From positions 496,001 to 560,000 of the forward strand of contig NW_024468249.1 of the NCBI RefSeq assembly GCF_002104995.1: a stretch of 64,000 nucleotides of DNA. The letters run 5' to 3'. This DNA comes from Linderina pennispora (lineage: Eukaryota; Kickxellomycota; Kickxellomycetes; Kickxellales; Kickxellaceae). Below are positions 48,979-58,953 of this stretch, one piece after another; the first letter of the stretch is position 1; the number at the start of each line of letters is the position of its first letter. A program made the position numbers and the translations under genes. The notes under the pieces were generated by a model that made no database searches, was not told the DNA's origin, and worked only from the letters and a program-made list of their open reading frames with translations.

Positions 48979-51261
48979 ATGCACGACCAGTCGCTGTCCC
49001 TATCTGATATATCAGAGAAGCTTCCTCTGCTCTCACGCTCCGACCGATCGCGGCGGTCGGCTCACGCAGCAGCAACCTTACTTGTGGTGGCTGGTGCGCT
49101 GATCCTGGCCGGTGTTGTCACTGTTTTGTGCCAATGCTGGAGTGATATCGACCACTTTGACGAGCCCACAAAGCAGCAGCTCGATGCCTTGCACCTGTTC
49201 CTTGATATTCCGTCGACGGAGCATCTGCGCGACAATCTGCAGTACTATACATCTGGGACACACGTTGCTGGCATAAACCGCACCCAGGCTGTCTACACCC
49301 GCGACTATATTCAAGCGCAGGGAATCGACGCAGAGATTGTCGAGTACTATCCGTGGCTGAACTACCCGGCTGACCAGAGGGTTGCGCTATTCAATGCAAC
49401 CACGGGCCAAGTTCACTTTGAGGCTGGGCTCAAGGAAGATGTTATTCCAGACGACCCTGCATCAGAGGATCCGAACAACCTGCCTGCCTTCCACGGGTAC
49501 TCCGCCGATGGCAACGTCACTGGCCAGCTCGTCTATGCCAATTACGGATCGCATGAGGATTTCAAGGCTCTCAAGGCGGCTGGAATTAGCGTAAAGGACA
49601 AGATTGTGCTGGTGCGCTACGGAGATGTGTTCCGTGGGCTGAAGGTCTACGGAGCCGAGCTGGATGGTGCTCGTGGTGTCCTGATCTACTCGGACCCTGC
49701 CGATGATGGCTACGTCCAAGGTCCGGTCTACCCGGAAGGGCCGTGGAGACCTGAATCGTCATTCCAGCGGGGATCTGTTCTACGGCTGAGCAACTACCCT
49801 GGTGACCCGCTAACGCCTGGCTATGCTTCAACCAAGGATGCGCCGCGCATTGATGTCGACAAGGCAGAGAGTCTGAACCACATCCCATCACTGCCTCTGT
49901 CATACCGCGATGCCGAGCCGCTGCTGCGTGCCTTGAAGGGCCAAGGCAAGCCTGCAAAGGATGTAGGCGATAACTGGGTCGGCGGCCTGACATCGAAGGG
50001 TGTTGAGTACTGGACTGGACCCAGTGAGCTCGATGTCAACCTGCTCAACAAGGTCGAGTACAAGAACACCCCAATCCAGAACGTTATCGCCAAGATCCCA
50101 GGGTGGGAAGAGTCTGAGGACACTGTTATTATTGGCAACCACCGCGATGCCTGGTGTGCTGGTGCATCCGACCCGTCTTCTGGCTCGGCAGCATTGCTGG
50201 AGGTTGCCCGCGGCTTTGGCGAGCTATTGAAGCAGGGATGGCGCCCGCGCCGCACCATCATCCTCGCATCGTGGGATGCCGAGGAGTACGGCCTGGTCGG
50301 TTCGACAGAGTGGGGCGAGGACAAGAAAGATTGGATTCATGAGAACACGGTTGCATACCTGAATCTGGATGGTGGTGTGCGTGGGCACGACATTCAGTTC
50401 AAGGCATCGCCTAATCTGCGCCCACTCATATACGACGTGACCAAACGGGTCAAGCACCCTCACTCGAGCAAGTCTGTATATGATGTCTGGTCTGAGCGCG
50501 ACAGCGCCATTCAAAAGCATCTGAGCAGGCGCCGTAAGCCCGCTGTAGGGCCCTTAGGGTCAGGCAGCGACTACACTGTGTTCCTCAACCACCTGGGCGT
50601 GTCCTCGATTGACTTTGGGTTCAAAGGTGGATCTGGCGTATACCACTCAAACTATGACAGCTTCAAATGGATGACGGGCTTTATTGACCCTGACTTCACC
50701 TACCACCGCGCCAGTACACAGATCTGGGGTGCCTTGACCATCGCCTTGGCCGACGAACCCGTTCTGCCTTTCGATGCACGGCAGTACGCCAAAGACCTGC
50801 ACAAGTACATTGACGACCTGAAACCCAGCATAGTCCGCTCGTTTGGGGTCGGCCACGCAATGGCAGAGAGAGCGCTGAAGCGGCTCTACAAGGCCGCTGG
50901 TGAGCTTGGTACTAGCGCGCGCCATATCGATGCGGAGCGGCGCCATCTGCAGAAGAAGTACGGCGATCAGTGCAACATGACCGGACACCACCGGCTTGTC
51001 GTGTGCAGCGACATTCGCAGCAGCATCAACCAACGGCTGTACAAGCTGGAGCGCGACTTCATCGACCCCATGGGGTTGCCAGGCCGCAAGTGGTACCGAC
51101 ATGTGCTAGTGAGCCCAGGCAGGCGGCTCGGATATGGCTCTCAGACACTACCAGCGCTGGCGGAGGCCATCGAGGATGCCGATTGGAAGCTATTCAACAG
51201 GCTGGTGAAGCACACGGCTGAGATCATCAACAGGGCCGCATGGTCGCTGCGCGAAGCCTAG
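48979..51261 (+). CDS. Glutamate carboxypeptidase II-like M28 metallopeptidase, tandem copy 2, intact
   Basis: 760 residues, one exon, close to human GCPII (750). Type II topology: a short cytosolic tail, then the anchor HAAATLLVVAGALILAGVVT (about residues 35-54). PA domain near residues 170-330 (VLVRYGDVFRGLKVYGAELD). The peptidase domain keeps all five predicted zinc ligands and the base: His388 (IIGNHRDAW), Asp398 (ASDPSSG), Glu435/Glu436 (SWDAEEYGLVGS), Asp464 (AYLNLDGG) and His556 (VYHSNYDSF). The dimerisation domain ends with RDFIDPMGLPGRKWYRH. Family members remove C-terminal glutamate from peptides or folates, while fungal relatives (Vps70, Tre1) act in membrane-protein sorting. Here intact metal sites argue for an active peptidase facing the vacuole lumen or cell exterior. 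Confidence 0.9.
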   Translation: MHDQSLSLSDISEKLPLLSRSDRSRRSAHAAATLLVVAGALILAGVVTVLCQCWSDIDHFDEPTKQQLDALHLFLDIPSTEHLRDNLQYYTSGTHVAGINRTQAVYTRDYIQAQGIDAEIVEYYPWLNYPADQRVALFNATTGQVHFEAGLKEDVIPDDPASEDPNNLPAFHGYSADGNVTGQLVYANYGSHEDFKALKAAGISVKDKIVLVRYGDVFRGLKVYGAELDGARGVLIYSDPADDGYVQGPVYPEGPWRPESSFQRGSVLRLSNYPGDPLTPGYASTKDAPRIDVDKAESLNHIPSLPLSYRDAEPLLRALKGQGKPAKDVGDNWVGGLTSKGVEYWTGPSELDVNLLNKVEYKNTPIQNVIAKIPGWEESEDTVIIGNHRDAWCAGASDPSSGSAALLEVARGFGELLKQGWRPRRTIILASWDAEEYGLVGSTEWGEDKKDWIHENTVAYLNLDGGVRGHDIQFKASPNLRPLIYDVTKRVKHPHSSKSVYDVWSERDSAIQKHLSRRRKPAVGPLGSGSDYTVFLNHLGVSSIDFGFKGGSGVYHSNYDSFKWMTGFIDPDFTYHRASTQIWGALTIALADEPVLPFDARQYAKDLHKYIDDLKPSIVRSFGVGHAMAERALKRLYKAAGELGTSARHIDAERRHLQKKYGDQCNMTGHHRLVVCSDIRSSINQRLYKLERDFIDPMGLPGRKWYRHVLVSPGRRLGYGSQTLPALAEAIEDADWKLFNRLVKHTAEIINRAAWSLREA
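49342..50087 (+). repeat. Near-identical tract shared with 46631-47379 (copy 2)
   Basis: Partner of the tract in copy 1. Three bases shorter because copy 1 has three one-base insertions. It covers the end of the N-terminal part and the whole PA domain. Confidence 0.85.
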
Positions 51262-51336
51262 CCGCATAGCCACACACCAATGTTTCTATCTCTTTCACAT
51301 AGTCTTTAAAAATGTCTTGTATATCGTAAAACACGT

Positions 51337-51805
51337 CTACTCCCGGAGCGGCGCTTTCTTGAAGTACTCCCACTGGCGCGGGGGCGCAAGCTCCTCGAGC
51401 GGCTCCCAGGCCTTCCACTCGGCCATCTTGCCAATCAGGCTCAGCTCGTCATTTGCGACCTTGATCAGCTCCTCCAGCTGACCGCCGTCAATCAGCGCCT
51501 CGATCTTCTCAGCGTCCTCGTTCTGCTCTACGATCTTCAGGCGGTGCGCGGTCAGGGCCTCGACGGACTGGCGGTACACGGCCTTCTCGGGAATCTTCGT
51601 CTTCACCTCCTCCAGAGTCCGCTTGTACAGGGCGATGAGCTGCGGGCGCGCCTCGGGGTTGACTGGGACTCCAACAATGCCGGTCGTGACCTAAATAGAA
51701 ATTGTGCGCTTAGCCTCGGGCTGAGGGGCGGTTTTCTAGCGCTCCATTTTGCGGACATGTCTGTCGTTAATGTACCTTCTGGAATAGAACGCGCGCGAGT
51801 CTCAT
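51337..51805 (-). CDS. NDUFA5: Complex I subunit NDUFA5 (B13), one intron
   Basis: Exon 1 (51776-51805) encodes MRLARVLFQK and exon 2 (51337-51690) begins VTTGIVGVPVNPEARPQL; together 127 residues. The 85-nt intron has GTACAT donor and TTTAG acceptor, phase 0. The ETC_C1 family pattern is clear: IALYKRTLEEVKTKIPEKAV, YRQSVEALTAHRL, GGQLEELIKVANDELSLIGK, MAEWKAWEPLEELAPPRQWE. The subunit lies on the peripheral arm of NADH:ubiquinone oxidoreductase in the mitochondrial matrix. Length matches human NDUFA5 (116) plus a short extension. It converges with peptidase copy 2, 75 bp apart. The tiny first exon would be missed by single-frame searches. Confidence 0.93.
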
Positions 51806-52600
51806 TGTCGGTTCGTTGAATGGGATGTGTGTATGAATTGAGGTCTGAAAAAGAGAGCAATAAATGCAGCGTCGAAATGTCGAAATGTCGAATTTGGACA
51901 CGGGCTGCTAAACCTCGAATGGGCAGAGCCAGCCGATTATCTCTAGGGCCAAATCATGATCCCTATCTCTCTGGCGAATCACCAGCAATCATGCAGTTTG
52001 ATTACTGCATCCCGATGCTCGGAAACCCCGACAGCACCAGAGGCAGGCTCGGATGGGCCGAGCCAGGCAGCGGACCTGCTCGGAGTTGGGCACAGCGACG
52101 TTCTCGAACGCCAGCCCGGTTTCCCCATCTAGGCGGCCGGCGACCACTACACTGCCATTGAAGGGCTCTGCTCTGTCGGACGCCTTCGATTTGGATGGCG
52201 GACACTGAAAATTGGAGGGAGATCGTGTACATGACGTGCGAAAGAGCCGTGCGGGATGCGCGGTATCTCCGGGCAACGCCAGCATGTGCGACGGTTTGCT
52301 TGAACGGCTTGGCATATCGAATGTTCGCCTGGAATGCCGGTCTATCTGTTTGCGCTGGTCTTATCGCGATGAGTGTGGGCTCGCTCGCTGGCTGCCTTTT
52401 GCATGTGCGGCCCAAATCTGATGCATTACCGCAAGCATCTAAGGGTGTTTGTTTTGGCCACCTGAGCTCTCTGGGGGAGGCGATAAAAGCGCGAGGTAGA
52501 CTGCAAGCCAGGCGGCCTCTTTTCCTTCTTCTGCCGCCTCTTTGTCGTTAACCGCACCACGCAGCTTTTTCTTTGTAATCTCTCGCACCGCCGTTCGTTC
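51806..52600. other. Divergent spacer between NDUFA5 and DUF423 gene
   Basis: 795 bp. The + frame at 52195-52551 has no protein features and crosses a GATAAAAGC element near 52482 that may act as the promoter of the DUF423 gene. A C/T-rich leader lies at 52515-52595. Confidence 0.4.
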
Positions 52601-52960
52601 ATGTCGTCTGCTCTCGCTATCAAGGCCGCTGCCATTCTTGGCGGATCCGGTGTCGCCCTGGGTGCCTTCGGCGCGCACGCGCTCAAGCGGATTGTTGAGG
52701 ACCCGCACAAGATCCAGCAGTGGGGCACTGCGTCGCGCTACCAGCAGATTCACGCGTGCGCGCTGCTCGCCATTGGACTGTCGGGCAAGCAGGCTCCGTA
52801 TGCGGTCTATCTGCTGACCGCGGGCTCCATCATGTTCGCCGGCTCCATCTACACGCTGGTGTTGCTGGGCGAGCGTGCGCACAGCATTGCCCTGATGACG
52901 CCGCTCGGCGGTCTCACCATGGTCGCTGGCTGGCTGTCGCTTGTCACTCTGGCTCTGTAA
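52601..52960 (+). CDS. DUF423/TMEM256-family membrane protein
   Basis: 119 residues, one exon. Four hydrophobic segments: AIKAAAILGGSGVALGAFGA, IHACALLAIGL, AVYLLTAGSIMFAGSIYTLV and LMTPLGGLTMVAGWLSLVTL. The family signature GAFGAHALKR followed by WGTASRYQQIHA is present. Homologs range from bacteria (YwdK/YgdD) to animals (TMEM256). Function is unknown; animal and yeast relatives are seen in mitochondria. Intact. Confidence 0.9.
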   Translation: MSSALAIKAAAILGGSGVALGAFGAHALKRIVEDPHKIQQWGTASRYQQIHACALLAIGLSGKQAPYAVYLLTAGSIMFAGSIYTLVLLGERAHSIALMTPLGGLTMVAGWLSLVTLAL

Positions 52961-53011
52961 TTTCCAACAAAAAGAAAAGAATATAATATTTTTGATACTG
53001 ACGGGAGAGCC

Positions 53012-54290
53012 CTACTTCAGCGTGGCCTTGGCGACGGTGGCAGTGGTGCAGACCTGGCCGTTGACCAGCAGCTTGTGGAACTTCTTGTCCTCGTTGTACC
53101 AGCCGGCCTCGCAGTCGTCGTTGGTGAACAGGCCGGGCTGGATGGTCTCAAAGATCTTCTGCTTGGGCTTGAGCAGGGGCTCGGGCTCCTGGCCCTCAAA
53201 GCCCTCAAAGTACACGCGGTCACCAGGCTTGCTGCCCTTGGGCGGCTCGACAAACTCGACCGTGTTGCCGTCGGGGCTGGTGCCGCACAGCACCATGGCG
53301 AACGACTTGACGCCACGCATGGCCGCCGGCTTCAGGTTGCACACAAGCACCACGTCGCGGTTCTGCATCTGCTCGATCGGAATGAACCGCACCAGCCCCG
53401 ACACCACCGTACGCGGGGCCTCCTCGCCCACCTCGATCTGCTCAACGTACAGCGCATCGGCATCCGGGTGCTTCTTGACGTCGGTGATGTGGCCCACACG
53501 CAGGTCGATCATTGAGGGCACGATCTTGACCTCGGCCTTGGGTGGCTGCGGCTTCTTCTCCTTCTTGGCCTTCTTCTCCTTCTTGTCGCCAGCGGGCAGC
53601 GGCGGCGGCAGCGGCAGCCGGCTTCTCCTCAGTCTTCTTGTCCTTCTTGTCCTTCTTGCCGTTGGTCGGCCGCCTGCTTCTTGGCCGGCGCCGGGGCATT
53701 CAGGTCGATCTCAACAAGCTTCAGCCCAGCAGCAGCCAGGGCCTCGGCCGAGACGGTGTGCTGCACCAGATCGAACCAGCGCGAGAAGTTGCTCCAGTTG
53801 AACCGCTTCTGAGCCGACAGGCCCTCCATGTAGGCGTGCACGTTTCCGAACGCAACGATATCGGCAACGGTCAGGTAGTTGGCCACCAGGTATGTCTTAC
53901 CGTTCAGGTGCTCGTTGATGGTCTGCGAGAACGCCTGGCGCTCCGTGGGCCCGTGCCGCGCCGACATGGTCATCCACTGGCTAACCTCGGCCTGGTCCGT
54001 CTCGGTCTTACCAGCCAGGTCCTTGTTGTACTTGGCCGCAAGCTGCTGCGCAATCGAGTTGGTGCCCTCGACCTTCTGGCCATCGAGCGTGAGCTGCGAG
54101 ATCTATACACAGCAGAGTGGACTGTTAGCGTGCTGTTTACGGTTCGGGACTCGCGTGTGGAGGAAGCATGTGCATTTGAGCAAGTTACCTGATCAGCGAC
54201 AGCGTCAACCGAAAGATCCTTCTGGGCCTCAGGCAGGCTGGCGAACAGCAGCTTCAGCGCGGAATCGTTGCTGGAAATGGCGACCGACAT
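53012..54290 (-). CDS. ARC1: Arc1/AIMP1-like tRNA-binding cofactor, one intron, two frame breaks
   Basis: Exon 1 (54189-54290) reads MSVAISSNDSALKLLFASLP. The intron 54103-54188 (86 nt, GTAACT/TAG, phase 0) leads to ISQLTLDGQKVEGTNSIAQQ. The GST-C-like domain continues (NGKTYLVANYLTVADIVAFG, WSNFSRWFDLVQHTV). A Lys/Ala-rich linker contains two frame breaks (near 53680 and 53595). The C-terminal OB-fold tRNA-binding domain is intact: MIDLRVGHITDVKKHPDADA, YVEQIEVGEEAPRTVVSGLV, VCNLKPAAMRGVKSFAMVLC. Yeast Arc1 tethers Met- and Glu-tRNA synthetases and delivers tRNA to them. The layout (GST-like, Lys-rich, EMAPII) fits Arc1 well. The breaks are in low-complexity DNA and are probably sequence errors. 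Confidence 0.9.
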
Positions 54291-54627
54291 TGTTGTTTTG
54301 TTCGTAATGCACGTTTGGAGGAAAAGTAAAAGCTGAATGGGCGAACCAGGAAACAAGACCGAAAAATTTTCACTTTATAGGCCTCGCTGGCTGAAGCGGC
54401 TCGAGTTCTGGATGTGGGGAAGTGTCCTGCGCTCAATGACGATTTCGTGTTTTATTTCTCTTTAGTGGCAGCCGGATCGTCGGTGCGCTGGCTCAATTCC
54501 AGTCAAAGAGCTGGCCCACACGACATTCAGCTCGCTAGACTAGACGCGCTGTTGCTGCCATTGCCCTCCTTCTTTTTCTTCGCTTCCTCTATCCCTATCT
54601 TATTATCTACTAGCACCCTCGTATACC
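54291..54627. promoter_or_regulatory. Bidirectional spacer between ARC1 and polyprenal reductase
   Basis: 337 bp, no gene. A TTTATAGG element at 54374-54381 lies on the ARC1 side, and a CT-rich leader precedes 54628. Confidence 0.4.
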
Positions 54628-55612
54628 ATGTTTCTGGCATATCTGAGCCGTCTAGTGTTCACGTCGATGGCGACGGTCGCTTTGACCTTCGAGGCTGTGC
54701 CATGGATGCGTGAGGCATTCATAAAGTACGGCAAGACACGGCCTGTTGCAAAGACAGACCCCACCAGTCTTCTCGGCCGGTTCGCCCGCGCAACAGTATC
54801 CAAGAACATGTTTGCCCAGTTCTATGCAATCGGCGTTATTGTCAGCGCAGCGCTGACCGCGGACTTTTCCAACTGGTACCAGTTCAAAGCCCAGCAGGCC
54901 ATGGACGCTGCGCCCGAGCGCTTTTACTTCCGATTCTACATGCAGCTTGAGTATTGGCTGCTTGGCGCGACACGCGAGTCATTCATTGATGCCCCGACAT
55001 CAGCACTGCTGCTAGCCATGGGCATGTACAATCTGCATGTCATTCTGCGGCTCTACGAGACAGTGTACCATCAGCCAGCAACCAAGGCGCAGATGCACGT
55101 CGGGCATTACCTGGTGGGTCTGGTGCACTATGTGTTTGCTCCGCTTGGGATCATCAGCGATGCCATTTACACGCCCGGGTGGGTGCCGGCAAACGCATAC
55201 CTGGTGTTGACTGGAATGGCCGTGTTTGCATATGCATCGATCCACCAGTGGCGATGCCACCATATCTTGTACAAGCTGCGGTTCCAGTCGTTGCGCGAGG
55301 AGCGAGAGCGCAGAGAAAGAGAGGCAGAGGCAGAGACATCGGCGAAGGAGGCCAATGTGCAGGCGGCGTACGTGATTCCGACTGGCGACTTGTTCCGCTA
55401 TGTATCGTCTCCGCACTACCTGTGCGAGATCCTTGTGTATATTGCACTCTGGCTGGTGACCTCGTGCCAGAGCACCACCATCCTGATCATGACCATATGG
55501 AGCGCTGTCAACCTCGGGATCACCTGCTAGCGAGTCTCAGAAATGGTACAAGTCCACGTTTGGCGACAAGTTCCCGCGCAACCGGCGGGCGCTGATTCCC
55601 TTCGTCTGGTAG
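54628..55612 (+). CDS. DFG10: Polyprenal/polyprenol reductase (DFG10/SRD5A3 family), late frame break
   Basis: About 327 residues with six or so membrane segments. Family features: SLLGRFARATVSKNMFAQFY, LHVILRLYETVYHQPATKAQ, HVGHYLVGLVHYVFAPLGI, ASIHQWRCHHILYKLRF and the conserved C-terminal RYVSSPHYLCEILVYIALWL. After NLGITC (about 55525) a stop is met. Shifting by one gives ASESQKWYKSTFGDKFPRNR and then RALIPFVW, TAG at 55610-55612, the expected steroid-5-alpha-reductase-type end. The enzyme acts in dolichol synthesis in the ER membrane and so supports N-glycosylation. A charged Arg/Glu loop (REERERREREAEAE) is longer than usual. Confidence 0.9.
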
Positions 55613-55716
55613 ACAAACATAGGCTGGAGAATAAAATGCGTTTGTATTAGAAACACTCTATATACTGCTTGCGCACATTGCTACTGAACAAGGGGGGTAT
55701 ATGTACGTCTGGGAGG

Positions 55717-57993
55717 CTAATACTCGTCCGTCTTGCCGCGCTGCTCCCACGATCTCTTTGATGAGCCGCCGTCACGGTTGAACCTAGGGCGGTCACTGTG
55801 TCCCTGGCCTGACCTGTATCCGCCCTCAGACGAGCCGTTGCCGTCCTCGCCAAAGCTACGCGAACGGCTGTAGCCCCTGTCATTGCCAAACGAGCGGTTG
55901 CCATAGTCGTTTTTGCGCTCGCTCTTTCCGAAATCTGCTGTTTCCACCGTCCTCATAGTTGTTGTACTGGCGCGGCGCCCGGTCGCCTCCGAAGCGAGAC
56001 CCGCCGCTACGGTCACCACCGTAGCGCGATCCGCCGTAACGGTCGTTGCTGGAAGCGCGAGTTGCTCCGGTTATTGTTGCCAAAGCGCGAGTTGCCCCGG
56101 TTGTTGTTGTTGCCGAAGCGCGATCCACGAGGCTTCCTGTTCAGCCCAAGGCTATCCTGCAGAGCGCGCGGCAGGGGCGGCTGCGGGCAGTCAAACGGCT
56201 TCAGAATCTCGGCTGAGGACTCCAGGACAGCCTGGCCGTGCGGGTTACCAATCAGCTCAGTGTGGCCCTGGTAGAAGCCGACCAGCGACAAGAACGTATC
56301 CTGAACCCTGTCAGCCTCGGTGTACATCGCTGCTGCCTCCCAGCGCTTCGCCAGGTGCGCGACATCGCCACCCTGGAAGCCCACAATGCTCTCGAGATAC
56401 TCAGGGGTATACTTCTCGCTGTGCTTGATCGGCAGGTTCTTTAGGTGGTTGAGGAACTGTGTCTCCATCTCTGTAAGGAGAATGACACCTTCGCCCGACT
56501 TGCCAGCGCGACCAGTACGACCCAGACGGTGGATGTACGACTCGGCCTCAGTGGGAATGCCGACCTGCAGGACCATCGACACGTCGGGGTAGTCAACGCC
56601 GCGAGCAGACACGTCGGTAGTGATCAAGATCGAGCTGTGGCCGGCGCGGATCGGCGCCTTACGGAACCTCTCCGACACGCGCGACCGTGCGTCCTGTGAC
56701 ATCTTACCGTGGATCATCATAATGTCAACGACCTCCTCGCCATTCGGTTCGTGGCGCTTGTGTGGCTGGCGACGGTTGCCGAAGCGGTTGCCGCCGCTGT
56801 TCTGGTTCGCCACACCCTTGCGCAGCAAACTGCGGATCAGCTTGGCGTACATGTCTGTGCTCTTGGTGGTCGGCATGAACATGACAATCTTGGCTCCGTG
56901 GTTCTCAGCCGTGCACTTTGCAATGTGCGACTCGATGACATCGCAGATAACCGGGAAGTGGTTCGAAAGCTCAACAGTGATGTACTCCTGCTTGACGTTC
57001 TTATGTGTGTTCGTCTCGCCCTTGTCTACGCAGTCGATGATATCAAACCCACGCTTGAACACGGTCGGGGCCAGCTCGCGGATCTTGCGATCCATGGTTG
57101 CCGAGACCAGGAACGTCTGGCGGTCCTCTGGCATACGGTAGATGATCTCGTCAATCTCCTTCTTGAACCCCATCTGCAGCAGCACATCCGCCTCATCAAA
57201 AATCAGGAGCTTGGTCTTGTCGGCCAGGCTGCTGAAAATCGGCTGGTTGTTGAGGAAGTCGAGAATCCGTCCAGGCGTGCCAATAACGATATCCGAGCGC
57301 TTACGCGCAAGGTCGTTGATCTGGTAGCGCGAGCTCTCACCACCGATCAACGACTGGACATTCCAGCCGTGGAACGTGGCGAGCTTGTTGGCCTCGACCG
57401 CGATCTGCTTGGCCAGCTTCGCGCGTCGGGCTGACAACCAGACAGCCAACGGCGCGGCCCTTCCGCCCGCGCTCCGGGTCCTGCTCGTACGCGCGCTTCA
57501 GGACATCAATGGCCGGCACGAGGAACGCTGTTGTCTTTCCTGTGCCTGTCTTGGCCTTGATCATGATATCGTTCTTAATGGGCATCAGCGAGATGATCTT
57601 GTCCTGCACCTTGCTGGCCGTCTTGAACTTTAGGATGTTGGTGATGGCGCGCATGGTGTTGGCGTCGATGTCCTTGTAGTCGGCGAAAGGCACGGGCACG
57701 TACTCGTCAGCATCAGCCTTCTTGGACTCGGTGCCGATCTGCGCTGTAGCGGGCTGCTGCTCGAGCTCCTCGGTGGCACTTTGCCGTGCGACAGCCTCAC
57801 TGGCTAGGAAACGCGCAAACATTGCCAGCGGGCTGTTCCGCTGACTAGTGAGATATTGTGTGGCAGTCGAGGGTGCGATCATGCGGCTGCCCAATGCAGG
57901 CAGCGTGCTGCTGGTGGTAGCGACGCGGGCTGCCCGCAGGCTGGCCAGAGAGCGCGGCGCGATCCGGCTTGTTGTGGCAATGAACCTCTGCAT
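55717..57993 (-). CDS. MSS116: Mitochondrial DEAD-box RNA helicase, MSS116-like, three frame breaks
   Basis: ATG 57991-57993 (MQRFIATTSRIAPRSLASLR) starts a long Arg/Ser presequence. Helicase motifs: IMIKAKTGTGKTTAFLVPA (I), VVSPTRE-LAKQIAVEAN (Ia, split by a break near 57435), DIVIGTPGRILDFL (Ib), LIFDEADVLLQMGF (II), FLVSATMDRKI (III), VMFMPTTKSTDMY (IV), TDVSARGVDYPDV (V), and YIHRLGRTGRAG (VI). The C-terminus is an Arg/Gly/Asn/Ser-rich RNA-binding tail with two further breaks near 56050 and 55940. Yeast MSS116 remodels group I and II introns and aids mitochondrial translation. The Gly-rich tail and presequence match. All breaks but the first lie in the repetitive tail. Confidence 0.9.
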
Positions 57994-58101
57994 GCTTGTC
58001 AATAAGGATAGGGAGGATATGAATATGGAGGAGAAGAGGTGCAGAGAATTTTTACCCAATCTCGCCAGGCTGGGTGCTTTTAGCTAGCCATTAGCGCAAG
58101 C

Positions 58102-58115
58102 AAAAAAAAAAAAAA
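58102..58115. repeat. Poly-A run of 14
   Basis: Homopolymer immediately upstream of the MSS116-like promoter region. Likely length-variable and error-prone in sequencing. Confidence 0.9.
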
Positions 58116-58878
58116 CGACTGGGAGCCGGCAGCACGCTGATTCGCTGATGGCTGCGCGATGATTGGCGATCGCATATCACTGGATTGATTACGCTGGGGG
58201 CTTGGGGTCCTACCAAGCCCATCCTCGAGTGGTTTCTGGGCCTGTTGAGCCGATGCCAGAAAGAAGCCGTTGCTGATCTGAATACGCGCCAGCACCAGCA
58301 TCTCTGGCGGAGGCAGTAGCGCCGCAGAGCCTGTGTGCAACCCAGCGGAGTGGAAGAGCTGGAGCCTGCTGCTGGATGACTCGTGCAGCCAATGGCGTTG
58401 CGTGCGAGCCCACAGCGAGCTGGCAGGGGAGGGGTCAAAAATTTAGTGGTTTTCGACGGCGATGATGCTGCCCCTAGCACTACTCACCGAGGCGTCGATA
58501 TAAAAATTCGCCTTCTTTCCTTCACTCTCCAAAAAGCTGTAGCCTTTTTTCGCTCTATCTGGAAAATTATGCACTGGGGGCCTCTTCATTTACACACGGG
58601 ACATTTACCCAAGCACAACTGCTAGCAACAAAAGCTCTGCTCTTCTTCTCGCTCACTGTTTGAATTTCACGCTTGTGAATTTTGCTTATTCCTATTCCTC
58701 ATCCCCCGAATTTGTGTTTCACATTCCAACCAAATTCGTGCTTCTAGCTAGTTACTCCCCTCTTGCTCCACAGCCCTCCCCAACTCCCCTTGGTTATCTA
58801 ACCCACGCACTTATTATTCGTCTAGTGTGCGAGCCAGCTTTTCGACAATATTTCATATTCCTGCCTAGTGCCTGTGCC

Positions 58879-58884
58879 TATATA
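58879..58884 (+). promoter_or_regulatory. TATA box of the INTS2-like gene
   Basis: TATATA 75 bases before the first in-frame ATG (58954). Confidence 0.5.
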
Positions 58885-58953
58885 CGCCCGCTCTGCTTCG
58901 CAGTTCTCTGCCATATCTCTTTTCTGCATTTTCCCACCTTTCAGCCTACTTGC

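Larger units (their letters stand above)
57994..58953. other. Divergent spacer between MSS116-like and INTS2
   Basis: 960 bp. It holds an A14 run at 58102-58115, a TATATA at 58879-58884 and a T/C-rich leader. Open frames on the minus strand (58080-58480) have no protein features. Confidence 0.4.

Noticed and set aside
46631-50087. Direct repeats as a mobile element
   Set aside because: The repeated block is coding sequence of paralogous genes, with no terminal repeats or transposase.
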